Source of the DNA: Paracoccaceae bacterium
Lineage (GTDB): Bacteria; Pseudomonadota; Alphaproteobacteria; Rhodobacterales; Rhodobacteraceae
DNA length: 5,969 bases
Direction of reading: 5' to 3'
Assembly: GCA_007128865.1 (NCBI GenBank)
Contig: SKWP01000262.1
Location: forward strand, 1 to 5,969
Part shown: positions 3,960 to 5,969 of the stretch, one piece after another
How the letters are laid out: the number at the start of each line of letters is the position of its first letter
How positions within the stretch are numbered: position 1 is the stretch's first letter
The notes under the pieces: generated by a model
Seen by the model: the letters and a program-made list of their open reading frames with translations, nothing else
What the model was told of the DNA's origin: nothing
The model's database searches: none
Position numbers and translations under genes: made by a program

Positions 3960-5810
3960 ATGCGCGGGTTTTGGCATGGCCTGTTCGGAGGCCGGTTCGT
4001 GGCCTCGTTCCGGGGCTTTGGCGACAGCCTCGGCTTTCGGTTGCTGGCGCTGCTGTCGATGGCGCTGCTGCCGCTGGGCGCGATCTCGATCCACGGCACG
4101 GTCGAGTTGATGCGCGCGGCACAGGCGGCGGCCGAGCGTAACCTTGTGACCCTGGCGCGGGGTTCTCTGGCTGGCGAGCGGGCGCTGATCGAAAGCGCCG
4201 TTGCATCGGCCCGCGCGCTTGAACCGCTGGTGCTGGAGCGTCTGGACGACCCCGACGCCTGCGCCGCGCTGCTGGCCGCCTTCACCGAACGCTCGGCGAT
4301 CTACGGATTTTCCGGCTTCACGCTGCCCGACGGTACGATACCCTGCGCCTCGGACGGGCGCGCTTTTGCGCTTGGCGGCACCGAGGTTTTCGACCGCCTG
4401 CGCGCCTCGCTTGACACGACGGTGACGACGATGCCCGCCGCGTCGGCGCAGGGGATGGGCCAGCCGGTGCTTGTCGTCACCCGCCCGGTCATCGGCGGCG
4501 GCGCGCTGGCGGGTTTCCTGTCGATCGCAATCGCCGAAGGCTCGCTGGAACTGTTGGGCCAGCGTGAGATCGACGACGCCCCTCTGCTGGCCGCGCTGGT
4601 CAACGATGCGGGCGCGATCATCCCCTCGGCGCGGGCCGATAATGATGCCACGCTCTGGCCCGAAACCCGTCCGCTGGCGGCGATGGTGGCGCAGGGGGAC
4701 AGCCAGGTGTTCCGCGACACCACCGCCGGCGGCGCGCCCGCAATCTATGCGCTGGCCGAACTGATCCCCGGCCGCCTGTACGCGCTGGGGATGTGGGACG
4801 GCGCGGCCCCGGTCGTCGCCGCGTTGCAGACCAGCCGTCTGTCGCTGCTGTTTCCGGCCGCGATGTGGCTGGCCAGCCTTTCAGTGGTTTTGCTGGCCGT
4901 CCACTACCTCATGGTGCAGCACCTTCGGGCGTTGGGCCGCCAGATGCGCCGATTTGCCCTTGGCCAGCGCGAGGACTGGCCCGACCTGCCCGCCCATGCC
5001 CCGACCGAGATGCGCGAGCTGCACGGCACCTTCCGCAACATGGCCCGCATCATCGCCCGCGACGAGGACGAGCGCGAGGCGGCGCTGGCTGAAAAGACCC
5101 TGCTGCTCAAGGAGATCCACCATCGGGTCAAGAACAACCTGCAACTGATCGCCTCGGTCGTGAACATGCAGATGCGGCAGGTCAGCGACCCTTCTGCCCA
5201 GCGGGTGCTGCACAGCGTGCAGCAGCGGGTGCTTGGCCTGGCCAGCGTGCACCGCGCGCTTTATGGCGAGGATCGGCTGGCGCGGGTGCGGGCCGACCGG
5301 GTGATCGAGGAATTGCTGTCGCGCGTGACCGGCATCGGCGCCACGCCGGGCCGGGCCCCTGACTTGCGCCGCCGGTTGACACCGCTGGCGCTGGATGCCG
5401 ACCACATGGTGCCGCTGTCCTTCCTGCTGCACGAGGCGCTGACCAACGCTCTGAAACACCTGGGTGGCAACGGCGCGCGCGGCTGGATCGCCGTCGATCT
5501 GCTGCACGAGCCGGGCGCAGGCGCGGACCCGAACGATCATGGCAGCGTGGTGCTGCGCGTACGCAACCCGCTTACGTCCGCCGCTGCCTTGGAGGCCGAC
5601 GACAACGTCAGCGCCGAGGGCGACGGTCTGGGCCGCGACCTGATCGACGCGTTCGCCGCGCAACTGGGGGGTGACTGCCGGCAGGCCGTACAGCAGGACG
5701 CCACCGGCGCGGTTTGGGTGCTGGAGCTGCGCTTTCCCGCGCCGGCCGATGTGCGCGACATCCCCGCCGCCGATCCGGCCAGCCCCGCGCTGGCCCCCGC
5801 CGCGCAATAG
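3960..5810 (+). CDS. Membrane-bound HisKA_2-type sensor histidine kinase, candidate PhyR kinase
   Basis: This 616-residue, two-pass sensor kinase begins with TM1 (about residues 24-45). A periplasmic domain of about 245 residues follows, with two alpha/beta lobes resembling a double Cache domain (YGFSGFTLPDGTIPCAS near 115-130; PVLVVTRPVIGGGALAGFLS at 169-188; ALVNDAGAIIP near 212). TM2 (about 294-317) and a HAMP-like linker (318-372, PTEMRELHGTFRNMA) lead to the dimerisation/phosphoacceptor helix EIHHRVKNNLQLIASVVNMQ, where His388 is the likely phosphorylated residue. This is the HisKA_2 family, close to the HWE kinases that feed PhyR. The ATPase domain has the N-box LHEALTNALKH (Asn496) and a glycine motif GDGLGRDLI (555-563). 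The protein ends in an Ala/Pro-rich tail. The ATG is 9 bp after the ecfG stop with AAGG just upstream, so it is co-transcribed with nepR-ecfG. Phosphorylation of PhyR is inferred from family and location; the ligand is unknown. Confidence 0.93.
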   Translation: MRGFWHGLFGGRFVASFRGFGDSLGFRLLALLSMALLPLGAISIHGTVELMRAAQAAAERNLVTLARGSLAGERALIESAVASARALEPLVLERLDDPDACAALLAAFTERSAIYGFSGFTLPDGTIPCASDGRAFALGGTEVFDRLRASLDTTVTTMPAASAQGMGQPVLVVTRPVIGGGALAGFLSIAIAEGSLELLGQREIDDAPLLAALVNDAGAIIPSARADNDATLWPETRPLAAMVAQGDSQVFRDTTAGGAPAIYALAELIPGRLYALGMWDGAAPVVAALQTSRLSLLFPAAMWLASLSVVLLAVHYLMVQHLRALGRQMRRFALGQREDWPDLPAHAPTEMRELHGTFRNMARIIARDEDEREAALAEKTLLLKEIHHRVKNNLQLIASVVNMQMRQVSDPSAQRVLHSVQQRVLGLASVHRALYGEDRLARVRADRVIEELLSRVTGIGATPGRAPDLRRRLTPLALDADHMVPLSFLLHEALTNALKHLGGNGARGWIAVDLLHEPGAGADPNDHGSVVLRVRNPLTSAAALEADDNVSAEGDGLGRDLIDAFAAQLGGDCRQAVQQDATGAVWVLELRFPAPADVRDIPAADPASPALAPAAQ

Positions 5811-5829
5811 GGCGCTGCGCCGGCATTTC

Positions 5830-5854
5830 GGAACCGACCGCGCCCGAGGGCGTT
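5830..5854 (+). promoter_or_regulatory. EcfG-type promoter for the csbD-family gene
   Basis: GGAACC (5830-5835), 15 bases, then CGTT (5851-5854): GGAAC-N16-CGTT. It lies 20 bases after the kinase stop. The predicted start near 5861 leaves a leader of about 67 bases before the ATG at 5928. No convincing intrinsic terminator separates the kinase from this promoter, so some read-through from the kinase operon is possible. Confidence 0.85.
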
Positions 5855-5927
5855 GTGGGGGTGTCCAAACGGTGAGGCCGACGACGGCGCTGCACCGGAT
5901 GCAACCGAAACGCAAAGGAGGTCCGCG

Positions 5928-5969
5928 ATGAGCTGGGATCTTGTGAAAGGCAAATGGAAGCAGATTACC
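5928..5969 (+). CDS. CsbD-family stress protein (5' end only)
   Basis: Only 14 codons are inside the window: MSWDLVKGKWKQIT. The pattern M-x-W-D-x-[IVL]-x-G-K-W-K-Q is the hallmark start of CsbD-family proteins, small hydrophilic proteins of about 60-70 residues induced by general stress (sigma-B-dependent in Bacillus, and common GSR targets in alphaproteobacteria). Their biochemical function is not established. The start is secured by a strong Shine-Dalgarno AAGGAGG (5915-5921), 6 bases upstream. The EcfG-type promoter at 5830-5854 supports stress induction. The gene continues beyond the window. Confidence 0.88.
   Translation, partial: MSWDLVKGKWKQIT

Noticed and set aside
3228..4094. 288-codon minus-strand open frame opposite ecfG
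   Set aside because: It is antisense to a clear sigma factor, has low-complexity Gln/Arg-rich text, and no start signals.
5811..5827. Possible terminator after the kinase
   Set aside because: Only a 4-bp GGCG/CGCC stem with a tiny loop and no T-run is present, too weak to call.
4881..5915. 344-codon minus-strand open frame opposite the kinase
   Set aside because: It mirrors the kinase's strongly biased codons; the text has no recognisable domain, while the plus strand encodes clear HAMP, HisKA_2 and ATPase motifs.

Overview
The window is high-GC DNA from an alphaproteobacterium, most likely of the Rhodobacterales/Paracoccaceae type. This rests on the general stress response (GSR) core genes, the codon bias and the GGAAC/CGTT promoter grammar. 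No species can be named from the sequence alone. The core is the partner-switch module of the alphaproteobacterial GSR: the response regulator PhyR (minus strand), and divergently from it the anti-sigma factor NepR, the ECF sigma factor EcfG and a membrane-bound HisKA_2/HWE-type histidine kinase (plus strand).

Layout: bases 1-207 are the N-terminal part of an ISAs1-family transposase, cut off by a stop. Bases 208-855 have no convincing intact gene. They hold open-frame remnants, a 10-bp perfect inverted repeat and a possible Rossmann-fold fragment, and look like an eroded mobile-element junction. Bases 856-1564 are a minus-strand pair encoding a DUF2383 four-helix protein and a 57-residue DUF1328 membrane protein. 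Bases 1745-2017 encode a small single-pass membrane protein on the plus strand, ending at a strong bidirectional terminator (2040-2068). phyR runs from 2972 back to 2097. nepR, ecfG and the kinase run from 3118 to 5810 as one tightly packed operon. The first 14 codons of a CsbD-family stress protein close the window.

All five transcription units that begin in the window carry a close match to the EcfG promoter (GGAACC, 15-16 bp, CGTT). The phyR and nepR promoters are the two strands of a single 32-bp palindrome, so they overlap completely and should exclude each other. The DUF1328/DUF2383 unit and the small membrane-protein gene share a back-to-back promoter pair, and csbD has its own.

Proposed working: the kinase senses a signal through a periplasmic domain and phosphorylates PhyR. 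PhyR-P titrates NepR and frees EcfG. EcfG then drives its own operon, phyR and the adjacent small envelope and stress genes. The locus is therefore a compact regulator-plus-regulon cluster. The system is a known one; the less ordinary parts are the palindromic promoter, the dense regulon clustering and the uncharacterised small proteins.
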